From Takakia lepidozioides (Eukaryota; Streptophyta; Takakiopsida; Takakiales; Takakiaceae): a stretch of 64,000 bases of DNA. The DNA lies in assembly GCA_030704615.1 (NCBI GenBank), contig CM060733.1, forward strand, positions 7,070,001 to 7,134,000. Direction: 5' to 3'. Of the stretch, positions 1-13,500 are shown piece after piece (the first letter of the stretch is position 1; every line of letters begins with the position of its first letter). Both the position numbers and the translations under genes were made by a program. The notes beneath the pieces are model-generated. The model was not told the origin of the DNA, searched no databases, and was given only the letters and a program-made list of their open reading frames with translations.

Positions 1-2848
1 CCATTTGTAAAAAAAGAGGTGTCTTCATTTCTCTTGTCTATTTGAATAATGGCAACCTCATTGCACATTTGGGATTCCGATCCTTTACGACATTGTGACT
101 GTACAGGATAGAAGATGTGAATGTGGGAGCGGTCACAATTGAAAGCTACAGAATTATGCTCTCGGTCAATCGGCAAGGTCCCTCCCTGGACTTGAATAAC
201 TATCATCATCAATGCCTACATTTTCACGATGAACACAAGGTTCGTGGCAATAGTAAATACTACTAAAAGAATGGAGCATTTCAATTGTGGTTTACATCAA
301 CTACACCACCATCTTTGTTGACTCTGGGTATCCGTAGAGTATCCGTTTACTTTTTCGGCGTTTGACAGCTAGCAATCCACAGCTCTTTTCAGTCTATAAT
401 AGATTTGGCTACCTGCACTGTGCAAGGGTGCAGCAGGTGTTGGCATAAATCATTGTGAGAGCCGACTGACCCACTGACGGATATTTAGGTGGGTGTAATA
501 AGTGAAGCTGCTTTATACGGAATGTCTGGCATATCTCTGGATCATCTCGCACGTCACCAGCGTGTTGTGCAGTGAACTTCGTCTTTGTCTTCTCCCTTTC
601 AGCTTCCCTGTGATTGGTAGTCTCTACTTTGGTAGCTCGGAGTTTGGAGCTAGGTTTGCGCATGCATTAAGGAACATTATATTGCGACATAATTAGGCAT
701 GAGTCATCAGATCCCCAAGCATGATTTCTCCCAACTTACTGCTGGAGGACTTTCTGGCGCTTATTACATCAACTTCCTGATCATGGCCGGTAATAGTTGC
801 TAGAAACATCACCCAGTTGCAAAACTCCCCGAGTATCATGCGAGTTATATTCACATGATACCAGAAAATTATGCAACTCTGATCACCCAAAATCCTCAAA
901 TGCAGCTACGATGCTAGGTAGAAGGTACTAGGTGAAGGGGGACCCGGTTGCAGGTTTCATCATCGAAAAAATGGAACCGAACAACAACGTTCCTTAGCAG
1001 AGGGCACTACAGACTGAGGGCAATAAAGTGTAGGATTTTCTTAACACACACTCTTCCACTCTTTTCTAGTGTAAATTTCTAGAGAGTAGAGAAAACATAA
1101 CAATAAAAGAGATATAACATATGCGGAGGTCACATTTATCGAGAGCGCTGTACATTCAGCAGGCCAGGTAATGCCTCAGAAATGTGGGCAGGGCCTGTGC
1201 CAGTAAAGTCCGCCGTCTCTCTCGCCTCGAACTGTGCTGTGCCTTGTTGCCCAGAAGGATCCCGCAGTCTCCCAGGAGGCAGGTATGGGCAGGAATCATT
1301 ACTCCGCAAGTGCAAGCTAAGACTTCGTACAGAAGAGTACCACGATGGCGGCTTCTATCACGCACAAGGTACACGGACACATTAAATCGGGTACTACATG
1401 TTGGTATTTGAGCCCACTGCCTACCTACCCAGTTAGCCCTGGCCCCCAAGTCAATTATTTGTTTTTCCTTCTGGCATTGAGATGTGGCAAGCAGACGGAA
1501 CCATTCAACAATCGTACCGCCAGAAGTCACTCTCTGGTTTGATTTTTGGAAGTCACGAGTGGATGCGTGTGTGCGCGTGTGTGTGTGTGTGCTGGCGGCA
1601 TTGACACGATACTTGTCACTAAGATTTTATATATAGATTGAGCATCGAAGTGGTCTCGAATCTCTACAACTCTAGGGATGTGGAGGGTCTCCTCTGATTT
1701 TTTACTTTTCATTCCCAGTGCACATATCTTTTATCGTTATCTATTTTGTGAAGGCAATGTAGGGACCACTTTTGTATTTGCAATTGCAGAAGGAACGGTT
1801 TCTCCTTTTGTCTGCTGTGGGCACGACTGCATCTTTACATCGGATATTAGCTGAGAGCTGCACAGACGTTCCTACGAAATGGGTTCCAATCTGCATGCGC
1901 GCTAGCTGTACCTTCCAGTCTTGTAACCGTTCCTTTGGGAAATACTGGCAAGCCAAAGCTTGTGAATAAGAGCTGCACTAGCCTCACAGAGCTGCTCAAC
2001 AAACCGCAGATTCGGTGTCTTTGGAAGCATCCAAGGTGAAGATGGGTATGAACATCATCAAGGTTACAACTTAGCTCTTGACATCTGTCTTCTGTTCATT
2101 CCCATCCAGCAACAAGATAGGCAGTTACAAATTTGTCTCATAAACCCCACTACTGGTGATGAGAAAGCACACAAACAACTTGCCCCCTCTACTTGGGAAT
2201 TTGTTTCCCCTGTTGCAAATTCTAGCATAGGGCATAAGCAAACAAATTTGTTTCAAGAGCTAATTGCTTGCCTCTCATTTAGGTGACAATCTTTGAGAGC
2301 CAACCACATATTTCCTAGAAAGGAAATAAAATCTATGAAGCTCTATTGACTACCACACTACATGTGTCCCACTAGACCAAAAAGAGCATGGGATATATGA
2401 CAGAATTATGAAACTACCAAACCTCCAGAAAAAATTAGCACAATTCTCTCAAATTCTTGAATTTCCTTAAGACTTGTCGACCGCATCAACTCAGGACAGT
2501 GCTATGTTTTGGGGACTGAATTGTGACCCTGTGGCTGATCTCATGGTCATTCCTTGAAAAATAAAGTGGTCTAATCTTCAAAATAATTGGACAACTCTCT
2601 GTGAAGTCACCATTTGATTAACCTAGTCAAAACTTCCAAGTATCGAACTGCCCAAGTCAGCTTGTGACTGGAACAAGGTTTTATCACAAAGAGTCCGAAG
2701 TAAAATGGGTTCCATCTCTCCATCTATAAAGTATGTAGTACTACGATGACTATTACTGAAGACCTGTTACGGTGGGGAGCATGATCAACCCATAACTTTT
2801 CGACTGTGTAACAAGAGAGAAAAAAGTAAAGATTTGTAGTCGTCACTA
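1..2848. other. Intergenic, no gene recognised
   Basis: I see no family-like protein, RNA gene or long inverted repeat here. Only short random reading frames occur, the longest about 124 codons on the minus strand near 1.2-1.5 kb, with low-complexity composition. A short GT-rich microsatellite lies near 1567-1592. The right part probably holds the 3' UTR of the minus-strand Atg22-like gene that ends at 2849. Confidence 0.6.
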
Positions 2849-5356
2849 TTACCTGAGAAGTGGGGACCTCTCACCCTCCACAGCCAGATCATCACTTACC
2901 TGCTGAAGGCGGCCAGCATCAATCAGCCCCTGCTTGTTGTCGATGAAATAATAGAGCAAGAAAATTGAGACCACAATCACAACCAGCACATACGCAAATG
3001 CTATTCTCAGGCTCCCAGTGAACTGCACTAGGATTGCAATAACGAAGGGCCCCAGCCACGCGCTACCCTTTGAGCTCAAAGCCAGCAAGGAGAACATGGC
3101 AGCTTCCTTCCCAACCGGGATCAGATCCAGGAACAGCGTCCGTGAGTATGATAGCAGAGCACCCAGGGACATCCCAAACCTGCATGAAGAGAACTCATGA
3201 GTATAATGTGGGCATTTGAAGACCAATCTTACAAGTAACTAAGAAAATCCAGTTCCTTGATATTGCACTCAGAACAGTTCATTGATTGAATGACTCAGAG
3301 AAACTCAATCACAGAACAGGTAGTCAGAAAATATGTGTCTAAGACCCTCTCTGCTCCATGCTGACGGGAGGAATGCCAAGGGAAGAGAGAGATGAAGACG
3401 GAGAAGATGTCCACAGGAGGCCCAGAGGGTCCATGGTGCACAGTACAACTGCAAAAACATAAGAATAAAGGACGACCAAGTGCCTCACGCCCGGAAGCCT
3501 CTAAAAACTTTGGGTCCTCGTAAGGAGAGAGAGATGAAGAGGACGCATACCAGGCACCGAATACGAAGAGCTCCCATTGATGTTTCAACCCAATAGGGGC
3601 AAAGAAGCCTAGAATGCCATAGAGAGGAACTGTGCTCATGACAGCAAGGACTAGTATCAACATCTTGTTGTTATCCCAGGACGTTTTCTGCTGGATGTAA
3701 GCGAACAAAGGGTTCCCCACAATTGCAAAAAATGAGACAAGACAGGCCATTCCTGCCAAGGATGCTGTTGACATGCAAAGCTCTTGCTGGCCAAAGAGGA
3801 CCCCGATTTGGGTTACTGTTGTGTACCCATCGGAGAAGATGAAGTAGAATACAAGAAACCGAAACGCATACTTGTGTTGCTGGGAGTCACAAATGAGAGA
3901 CCATACATTTTTCCAGCCCAGCAGTGGCGTGAATTTGCCTGGGAGGGGAGGTCCTGGTCTGTTCTTGAGCCAGGCAAAAGTGGGCAGAGATCCAATTAGC
4001 CACCATAGTCCACCAATGAAGCAAGCCAATCGAAGAATCAAGTTGTCGCTGATGCCTGGAAGGAGAGAGACACTGAAGGAGACCACTACACATAAGGCTC
4101 CTAAGACGCTACCAATTGAGATGCCATTCAAAGATATTTCGTTCTCAATAGTGTTTCTCAACACTTGCTGGTCACTTTCTGATATTTGATCTGCCTCTGC
4201 CTTCTTCATCTGTGGTGTCCCGTCAGTAAGAACAGAAAGATAGCTGTTATAGCAGATGTATGATACCCCATATGCCACATTTGAGATGATGAGGAGAAGT
4301 CCCCCGAGCCACCATAGCCAGGGGGCATACAAGACCAAGCATAGAAAGCAAGCAGAAGCTCCAACAATAGTGCTCACCACAAGAACAAGCTTCCGGGTAT
4401 TGCCATAGTCTGTAAGGGGGCCACATGAGATGAACACTATCAACTGGAAGAGGACCGAAAGCCCGAGGACAGTGGTTGCATAGGAAACAGGATCCAGGAC
4501 TATGGGGCCCGCATGCACCCTGAGAGACTCAATTTCCGCATATCTGTCCACCTACAAGCCCTTGTGAGTTTAACGAGGATTCCACCGGTGACCTGATATC
4601 TCACTACAAATTAATTAACAATTTGTGGTTGCCATGATGCCTTCACAAGTGGCATGGTCCTCACCACATGGTTCTTCCTGTTTTCTACAACAAATTGGAG
4701 GTTGGTTGATAGCACTGAACACAGTGGAGGTTGGAGGTTTGGGCAGACCACCTTTTCCAAGCAGACTTTCCCTGTCATGCCAGAAGGTAAATATCTTGGA
4801 CAGTTATCTTTACGTAGGAAATCTTTTCCAACAAGGACCTATTTTTCCACTCATGGAGATGACACTAAAGTCAACGTCAAGTATCCAGAGGGAGTTCAAA
4901 GGTGCTTATTCACTAAAGAAGCATTTCCCTTCTCATTAAGCTATCACAAACAGGAATGAACATGATTAAAAGAACATTTTGATTTTCAACATACCCAGTG
5001 GCAGTGCGAAGTCGATCACCCTTGCCGGGCACGCAAACCACACATTCGGCTTGAGCATCTGTCACACAGCTCGGAGGGGCCAGACCTCCCAGCTGAAACC
5101 ATGCCTGATCAGTCGCCAGAGACACTAAAAGAAGAGGGAGAAAAATAGTGAGGACGGAGCCGCTGAAACCTGATGAAGAAGCTTCATACAAGTACCATCC
5201 CCACAGCTCCTTGTTTGTAGTGATGGGCTCTGAAGAAGGAATCTGAATGTATCGAGACGTTGATACTGGGGGTAACTCTGAATTTTCCATGGCAGAATAG
5301 GAAATGGCCACCGGTTCAGGGTCTTCCTGCTTGTGATTTTCAGATGCCAGAGTCAT
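2849..5356 (-). CDS. Atg22/UMF1-type major facilitator (vacuolar effluxer-like)
   Basis: Three exons on the minus strand: 5356-4995, 4543-3551 and 3179-2849. Splice phases agree (phase 2 at both junctions) and the sum is 562 codons, giving 561 aa plus TAA. The start is the first in-frame ATG at 5356; an upstream in-frame TGA closes the frame. After a polar ~50-residue N-terminus comes ELWGWYLYEASSSGF, the family's first transmembrane signature. Many hydrophobic helices follow, including a TDYGNTRK loop of MFS type, then SFTV-like and GKEAAMFSLLA segments near the C-terminus. In yeast, Atg22 exports amino acids from the vacuole; plant members are less studied, so the substrate is unknown. The last codons, CTCAG then GTAATA, resemble a splice donor, so a further exon is possible. 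Otherwise it looks intact. Confidence 0.85.
4544..4994 (-). other. Intron 1 of the Atg22-like gene
   Basis: A 451-base intron. Donor GG|GTATGT at 4994 is clear. I chose the acceptor ...GGTGGACAG|ATATGC at 4544 because it alone keeps frame between the exons; the nearer TTGTAG|GTGG site would break it. No other feature was seen. Confidence 0.7.
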
Positions 5357-7019
5357 GGCCTCAAGAGATGGAAAGCCGCTCACTTGTTTTCAAGTCACTA
5401 TAACCTGAGGACTCGGAGAACTTCCAGCCAATCGCCGGTCTATCACGAATCCTTCACCCATATTTCTAATCCCAAAACTCTTTTTGGGTAGAATCTGAAG
5501 GTCGACAGGTCTGGTGTGCCTTGCCAAATGAATGAAGAATATTATGAGAATGCGGGTATTTTACAAGTTCTCAGAGTCCGCCATATCTGCTCCTTCCCCT
5601 CAAACAAAACGAAAACTGGAAAAAAGTCCCAGTTTGGCTACTCAAACTTCAGTAGGACCCATTTGACCAACCCAGATAGAGGCGAGATGCCAAATCCGGA
5701 TTGAAATTTGATGACTGGAAAACAAGGGGGTGCAATCCGGAAGAGACAATAGACAGGCCTTTGCTTATGGTTCTTCCATTCTTGAATTCGCACCCGTATC
5801 TGCACACTCTCTCTATCCTTTCCTGTCTTCCATCTTGATGACGCCAGGAGTGCCTGTAGCAGCCTCAATTCCAGAGGCGTCTCAAACCTCTCAATCTTTT
5901 CAACTACTGTACCTCATACAGAATGTCTCTCACTGGAAATCACATACCAGCTCTTCAAACACCCACCTCATGGTTCCTGCCAAATTCAGCCCTTTCCATC
6001 TCCTTTCTTGACGACAGCCAGAAGTGTCTGTCCCTCTCCCTCTTCCTCTCCCCGTTACCAATTCTTCAGCAGTCCCGCACTTCCCCCAATCGAACCCCCC
6101 TAATTCTGTATCACTCCTGCAGTTCCTACAATCAACCCCTCTCACTTGTGCACTAGAAGAGCGAGAACTCTATACCACTTCAAGATTCCCTCCCAAAACA
6201 AGAACGTTAGGCGGCATCCTCTGGTCCGAGAGCACCGAGATTTTTGTCCACACGCTCACAAGACGACAGCGGTCGCCGTCCAAAGAACGCACGAAAGAAT
6301 CCACTGGTCGGTAGGAAGTTGGTGCGCTCGTCCAGTTTTCCCGGTCACGCATTCTGGACGCCCGAGAGAAACGGACTTGCTACGACCAGTCATCCGAAGG
6401 CATCCTTGTGTTGTGTTATGCCTTGTCCTTGAAACAGATTGCTTGTTGACTTCTGTTGAGTGTGGGTGCTTCCAACCCTTCCTCGTTTCTCTCTGCAAGG
6501 TCGAGGCTGTACCTGCCATTATGATCTCACACCAATGGACTCTACAAACATGCTGCTGGCAACCAGCAAACAAACAAAAACCTCTGTACTCCAACAGATT
6601 TCAGCATGATCACACATACACCTTTGTGTCGCCGTTGGAGAAAATGTGTCGCTTGATTGCACTGACTACATCGTTCATTCTAGTATGTTGGTACCTATAC
6701 ATGTGCTTTGGAACCCTCCATCATTTTATGTAGGTGAATGCTGAATGGAGACCTCAATAGCGTAGCCAGGAGGTTCATTAGTCTATTTATTCGACCCTTA
6801 GAGATGAAACAGCCTCCCGGTCAAATTATACAATGAGACCATAGACTAAATGAACTTAGAAGGAATCCATTTGCAAACAACAATGTATTAAACAGGTAGA
6901 CTGGGAAGCACTGTCCCAGCTGATTTTCCTCACATTTTTCTTGGGGCCCTGGGAGTGACAAGTCCGGTTTCTGTGAATCCTCACAGAAAGATCTACTCCG
7001 CCAAGACTACTGAAAACAT
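5357..7019. other. Intergenic: upstream region of the Atg22-like gene
   Basis: No recognisable gene. Two pyrimidine-rich stretches (about 5780-6130) look like 5' leader or promoter sequence of the minus-strand Atg22-like gene. They include a weakly repeated phrase around GACGCCAGGAGTG and GACAGCCAGAAGTG. Open frames here have no family resemblance. Confidence 0.5.
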
Positions 7020-7090
7020 TCCTAGTTATGGACACGGAGTACATGCACCAAACCCATTCGCAAGTACCCACAGGCAGCCTGCAGAAATGA
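7020..7090 (-). pseudogene. Fragment of an ABCC exon 1
   Basis: Read on the minus strand, this piece contains TTCTGCAGGCTGCCTGTGGG and then, after a gap relative to the intact gene, AATGGGTTTGGTGCATGTAC and CTCCGTGTC. These match the first coding exon of the intact ABCC gene at about 14,425-14,500, and translate to ANGFGACTPC, the ABCC1/2 N-terminal signature. A stop codon follows immediately and no further exon was found. It is probably the remnant of a second copy or a local rearrangement. It lies about 0.5 kb past the stop codon of the intact gene, on the same strand. Confidence 0.6.
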
Positions 7091-7595
7091 AAATGACTCG
7101 CAACACACTTCGAACATGCGAATATTAACTACAGTTTATCTCCAAGAAAACTTCAACCGTACAAAGAGGTTTGTGTATGCCAGACAGTAGTCGGTTTCAA
7201 TGCATGTCAAGATAAGAGTCTCAAAGCAAGAGCAAGGCATAGCCACCCAAATGTCAGCTTTGTGTGCAAGAAAAAAGAAGAAATGAACTGAAATGGTACT
7301 TTATAATGTCCGCAGAAAGAAATCTAAATGCGTCCGCGTTCAGGAGGGGAGAGAGACAGAGCAAAGAAAGAAAAGGATTGACACGAAGAACAAAGGGAAT
7401 GCCCAACTGATGCTTGTCAAGGCAGAGAGAGGAAGAGAGCTGCAAGGAAACAACCTGAAATGATTCTGAACCAGACTGAGCAGCAGGGTAAACCTCGTAA
7501 TATATCTACCACCATACATCACGAAGGCAACCAGGGGTTGACTCAAGATGGAAAACTCCACAAAACAACCCTCTTTGTTTTACCTACACTTGGAC
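7091..7595. other. Probable ABCC 3' UTR and short dispersed repeat
   Basis: No gene. It probably holds the 3' UTR of the ABCC gene. About 7286-7318 contains a phrase around GGTACTTTATAATGTCCGCA that recurs at about 13,238-13,270 in the ABCC intron, same orientation, with a few mismatches. Confidence 0.45.
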
Positions 7596-10500
7596 TTATG
7601 TGCCAGTCGACCCTGTCAAGGTCAATTGATTCCAATCAAAAGCTGGTTGGTCTCCATCCTGACTAAGGCGCCTTCTCACTTGTCGTCCCATCACTCCCAA
7701 GCCTTCAACAACTCGAACCAATGCCAACCACCATCGATCTTCTGATACCTCGCGCTGCTGCAACAATTCGGTAATGCTGGCATCATGCAGGCCTGAGAGA
7801 ACCTGGTGGAGGGTCTGTGCCGCATCACGAGTTTTCTCCAGTATGGTGTTTTCCCCATCCACCTCACACATGGCTGTCAAGTCATGCTGTGAGGCTGTCA
7901 GGCTCACAGCAAGTGCCCATTGTGCTGCATTTGCCCACCGTGCTGACGCTGCCCACCTTCTCCTCTCCTTTGCGGCTTCTTCCTCAATCTCCGCAGTCAC
8001 ATCCACCTCACCCATGACAATACGCTGCAAGTATTGAGCGTTGGCAGTACCAGTGCTGCGAACCATGCCTGCAAACATGCTTTCATCCTTCAACAGAAGA
8101 TGTTGTGGTGAATCAATTTCTATCAACCGCCCGGCATCCAGGACGAGGATACGATCACTATCAATAATCGTATTGATACGATGAGCAATTACAAGCATCG
8201 TGCAAGACTTGAACTCCTCACGTATGGTCTTCTGAATAAGAGCATCAGTGCCAACGTCAACAGCCGCTGTTGCCTCATCAAGCACCAGAATCTTTGACCT
8301 CCGCAAGAGTGCTCGTGCCAAGCTCAGCAACTGCCTTTGTCCAACACTGAAGTTCTCTCCCCCTTCCACCACCTCCGCATCAAGACCAAGAGAGTTTCTG
8401 CGAATGACATCTTTCAAATTAGCTCTCTCAAGAGCTTCCCACAAATCAGCATCTGTATGCTCATTGAACGGATCCAAGTTGAAGCGAATTGTGCCAGAGA
8501 AGAGCACTGGAGTCTGTGGAATAATTCCAAGACTTTTCCTTAAATCGGCTAGACCCATAGATAAAATGTCTACATCATCAATTAGAATCTGCCCACCATC
8601 AGGCTCCACAAGCCGAAAGAGAGTATTGAAAATGCTGGACTTTCCAGCCCCAGTGCGACCAACGACGCCCACTTTCTCCATCGGGTGAATTTCAAGCGAG
8701 AGGTCATGCAGAACTCGCGGCAGCTCAGGCCTGTATCTCATTGATAGGTGTTTGAACTCAATGGCTCCTGCTGATGGCCACCCAGGAGGTGGACGGTGAT
8801 CCTCAACAATAAGGGGGGCCTCGGGTTCCAGGTCTATGTAGTTCCCCACTCGCTCAACAGCATTAAAGCTGTTCTCTGCCATGCTGGCTAGACGAAGAGT
8901 CGCTGTCATCAGTGAGGTGATGTTGAGTGCATAACTAAGGAGAAGGCCCATCTGAGGGGCAAATGCTGCCTGGTTGCTAGCACGCGAATTTCCAAACACA
9001 GCCAGTGTTGCTGTCATCCAAATCATAAGACCCCCAAGAAACTCCAGCCGGACAGCAAGCCACCTGTTGGAGCTCATATTCACAAGTGTAAAACGTGCAT
9101 TGGTGTCCATGGAATTCCCATTAACTGAAGCCATTCTGTCATATGCTTTGTAGGCACGAATGGTAGCCAGCCCATTCAAGGCCTCTCCAAACTGAGCATA
9201 AACTGGGGACCGAGTTATGGAGTCCAGACGTTTTACCTCCCTTGCTGTGCTCTGGAAGTACAAATATGCTGCATAAAAACCCATGAGCAGTGGTAAAATG
9301 GCCCACAATGAAATGGTATTCACAAATCCAATGAGAGCAAAGGTGGATAGAAGTTGGAAGACAGAGGTCAAAAACATGTTTGTATACACTGACACGTTAC
9401 GATCAATGTCACCAGTATCCTTAGCAAACCGATTGATAATTCGCCCCATTGGGTTTGCATGGAAGAATGACATGGGAGCTCGCATAATGGAAGCCAACAT
9501 TCCATTATGAAGATGTTGTGCCGCTGCCAGGCTGGAAAGAACCACCCAGAATGAGTTTGCCAGAGTAATACACACCTGACCAAAGGAAAGCGCTGCATAA
9601 ATATAATTGTAATACATGCCACTGTGTGTCTTAGTTGTGGTTTCATTTGTCCAGATGCTAAGCCAGCCACTGGTCGCAAGCCGCACAACTTCAGCTGATA
9701 GATAGCACAAAAACAGCACAACCACCACCCGTCCACCACCCATTGCCTCTTTGTACCTTGCAAGGACCTTGAAACTGATGATTCCGGTCTCTCGTTCCTC
9801 CTGCTTTATGAGACTTGACTTAACCTGTTTCTCCTTCTCTTTTTTCAGGCTGCTTGACTTCCTCCCAAAAGAAGGAGATTTGTCGCTTTTTGTACCATTG
9901 AAATTTCCCGAACCATTCACCACATTGTGGCTGTTGTTACCTTCAGCAACCACATTGCTGTCATCATTAACTGCATCTTCCATGCTTCCTGCATTCTCCA
10001 TGAGCTGCTGAAAAAGGGGCCCATTTTCCAGCAGTTCATTATATGTGCCCTGCTCTTTGATCTCCCCTTGATGGACCAGAACGATTTTATCAACTTGGGA
10101 TAAAAAGTGCAGTTGGTTTGTCACCAGAACCCGAGTCTTTCCTCTCAACTCTCCATGAAGACATGAGTCAAACACCTGACGTGCAACATGTGCATCAAGG
10201 GCACTAAGAGGGTCATCAAAGATATAGACATCTGCATTGGAATAGATAGCACGAGCTATGGAGACGCGCTGCTTTTGCCCACCACTGATGTTCACCCCTC
10301 GCTCTCCTATCTCCGTTGCATCCCCAGCGGGAAGCACTGCTAGGTCTTCGGACAGTGCACTCGCGTGGATAGCCCGGTTATAGCACTCAGGGTCATAGGG
10401 AGATCCAAACAGGATGTTGTCGCGGACACTTGCATTGAAGATCCAAGAGACTTGTGGGACATATGCTACACTGCCTCGGATGATAGCCTGACTGTCTGCA

Positions 10501-13500
10501 GTTACAGCCGGTAACTCTCCAAGAACTGCTGAGATAATGGAGGTTTTCCCCTCCCCCGTGCTTCCCACAATGGCCACCAAACTTCCCACTTCTACCTCCA
10601 AATTGATGTTCTTCAAAGTGGGCCTCTCGGGATTAGATTCCCAAGAGAAAGTCCCGTTTACGATCGAGATAGCCGGCAAACCCGGATTTAGAGGAGGATT
10701 TGGCTGCAGCTCACGCTCATCAGCTAAGAGTAAGTCCTGCAGTCTCTTGAGTGATACATTTGCATTGACAGCTGCAGTGATCAGAGCTGGGAACATGAAA
10801 AGAGGGAACCTTAGAACCGCAAATAGAGAGAGCGATGTAAAGGCCTTGGCAGGGGTTAGCACCCCACCCAACAGAGTATAGGAGCCAAATGCAAGCACTG
10901 TTACGAAAACTGGTATGCTATTGAGAAGAAAACTATTGACTGCTGAGAGCAACTGCGCCTTCCTGAACCAGCTGATTTCATCATCGCGAATGGTCAATAT
11001 CTTGGCCCTGAAGCTATTCTCCCAAGCATAGCATTTGACTACGTCCATGGCTGAAAGCACCTCATTCATAAGACCAATCCGCTTGTCTGTACGCTGCAGG
11101 CCTTCCTTTGACAGGCTCCGCATCCTGGTTATTATAAATGTCTGGGCAGGGAACATGAGGACAAGCACAGATGCCCCAATGAGCGATGACACGCCAAGCT
11201 GTTGGTACAAAAGCAGAACGGCAAATATAATGCGAACTGGTGCAGACCACAGCCCATGCAATTGCTGGCATATTTGTTGAAGGGCTTCAGCATCCGTGGT
11301 CATAAGGTTGGTGATCTTGCCAGTGGTGAAACCCTTTCTTCCACTTTGTGTCAACCGCAAAGACTTACGAAACACTGCTGCAACCAATGTTGAGCGAGTG
11401 CGAAACCCCACCCTCATGACATTCTGGAAATACTGGCCTTCACATAACACACCAAACATCACACCTGCAAAGATGCACACTGCATACATATATCCCTTCC
11501 GTACCGGCTCTCCATTTTGCATTGACTGTAAGAGAAGATTCAAGACTATGGGCCCCACAAATTGGGAGGCGTCATTGCCAATCTTAAATACTGCAGCCAA
11601 CCAGAATCGTGCTCCCAAGCTCCGATTCAATGGCCTCAGCAACCATGGATCAGCTTTTGTGCGTTCCTCCTCCCAGCATCGCTTAAATGTCGAGTAGAGT
11701 TGTTCAGTCTTATCCCAACTGTCGAGCTGCCAGATATCTTTGTCACTGACAGGCCTTTTGTAGCCTAGTTGCATCAGAGGGGTCATCCAATCAAATAACA
11801 ACCTTGAGATGACATTAACCTTCAACTCCGGGCAAACCTGCTCATCTCCAGGCAAAGGCTCGTAATCGCCAGCTCCAACTAGAACTTCTTCTCTGGAAAT
11901 AGGAGTGTAGTCTGCCTGGAGCTCCAGGCTTGGGAAGTAAAAGAGATAGAACAAACTCAATGAAGCCTGAGCCGCACAGTAACTGATGAAAACTCCCAAG
12001 ACAACGTTACTAAAATAATCATTGAGATCCAAGACAAACTGAAACATGGTCGTTTCGGCCACAACCGCCCAAATAAGCAGAAACCGCACATACCAAACCA
12101 AGTCCTTAGTGTAGGTCTTCAGTTCGACAGACAGCATAACTACAATGACAATCCATGTCACACTGGACAGCAGTAGGGTTGTAATCTGCAGGCAGCAAAA
12201 CCAGTCTGAGATTTCAGCACCAGTAACAAAGCAAGCATTGATGAGAAGGAAATGAAGACACTTAGTTTAGAATATCCACAAATGAGAGCCAGACAACTTC
12301 CTATCCGACAGGCCTCACCAAGACTTCCCCCACTCTTAGCCAACCACAATAAACACCTTGGCCCCCACTTGTCCAAGATATTGGTAAGGAAATAAGGCAG
12401 CATTGAGAAAGTCTATGTAAGCAGTAACACTGGAAATGATAAACCCACAGAAGTAAGGTACAGTACTTCTTCAAGGGGTATCTATCATCTCTAAAAACCT
12501 GCTTATTAACATGAACTGGAGTATTAATGATGTGCTCATAAAGGACAAATCATATTTAGCAAATTTCACAAGTAGCACAGGAATGACATCCAAACTACCC
12601 TTTCTTGCGTCTCCCATATGAGGGTGAACATAACCAGCCTCAAATGTCACCCCACACAATGTTCATTGCGAATACATGCATCATAACAACATGCTAAAGT
12701 CATATTGCCAGAACGTATTCAGGCACTTAATCATTCTTAAGCTACCAGTTGTCCATAGCAGATTTCTAGCTTCACATTTTGACTTTGGGCTGATGTGCCT
12801 TCCTTGTTCTCCATCACTGGAAAAGAACAAGAACATTCTCCGAAAAGGCCACTAGAAAACCAGAGCCTCCATGGCCAGGTGGATAACGCATAGGTGTATA
12901 AATTGAAGTTAGGATTGCAACCCTCAAGATGATATGCTGCCCAGATCTCACCTCCATGAGGTTTGTTTGGGTTGAGAGTTCAGACATAGAGGTAACTCAT
13001 GAGTTTCTAGGTCCTGTATAGAGCACACAGAACTTTTTTAGAGGTAAGGCAAATCTAAATTCTTTCAACCAGTAAATAAGTAACATTCTTAAGGACAAAA
13101 TATTACAGAGGACACTTTTTCAGGACTAAAATAGCCAATCTAGTCACGTCAAACTGATCATGGTCAGATTGGCTAACATGTTCATATGAGACATCAATAG
13201 GCTAACATGGACACATGGCCAGAGAAATGAAATGAAATGATACTTTATCAAGTCCGCGGAAAGAGAGAGAATGTACTCATGTACTCATGCCATTCCCTGC
13301 AAACGTTGGCTTGCCATAGCCTTACAGCCATTGACCCTGCAGGAAACTACCAAACGAATGACCATTCAACAGAAACTGACAGGAGCTGGGGCTGGCATCT
13401 GTGAATAATGAAGAGAAGGTTGGAGTCAGCACCACGGTCAAAGAGGAGGAGCACAAAGGCAGGGATGACATGCATTGCCATATTTTTGGGACCGGTACAC

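Noticed and set aside
1156-1530. 124-codon minus-strand frame
   Set aside because: No domain-like pattern, low-complexity Arg/His stretches, no splice or promoter context; overlaps equally long frames on the other strand.
5730-6314. Overlapping plus-strand frames in the Atg22-gene upstream region
   Set aside because: Pyrimidine-rich sequence opens several frames at once. No conserved motif; best read as promoter or leader of the minus-strand gene.
12161-12161. GTG at 12,161 as ABCC start
   Set aside because: The frame is open upstream to the splice site, and the missing TMD0 residues are encoded by an ATG-started exon at 14,510.
12158-12403. 81-codon minus-strand frame overlapping the start of the ABCC large exon
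   Set aside because: It is intron sequence in another frame. The ABCC reading frame continues through acceptor TGCAG at 12,186 and joins exon 1 in phase.
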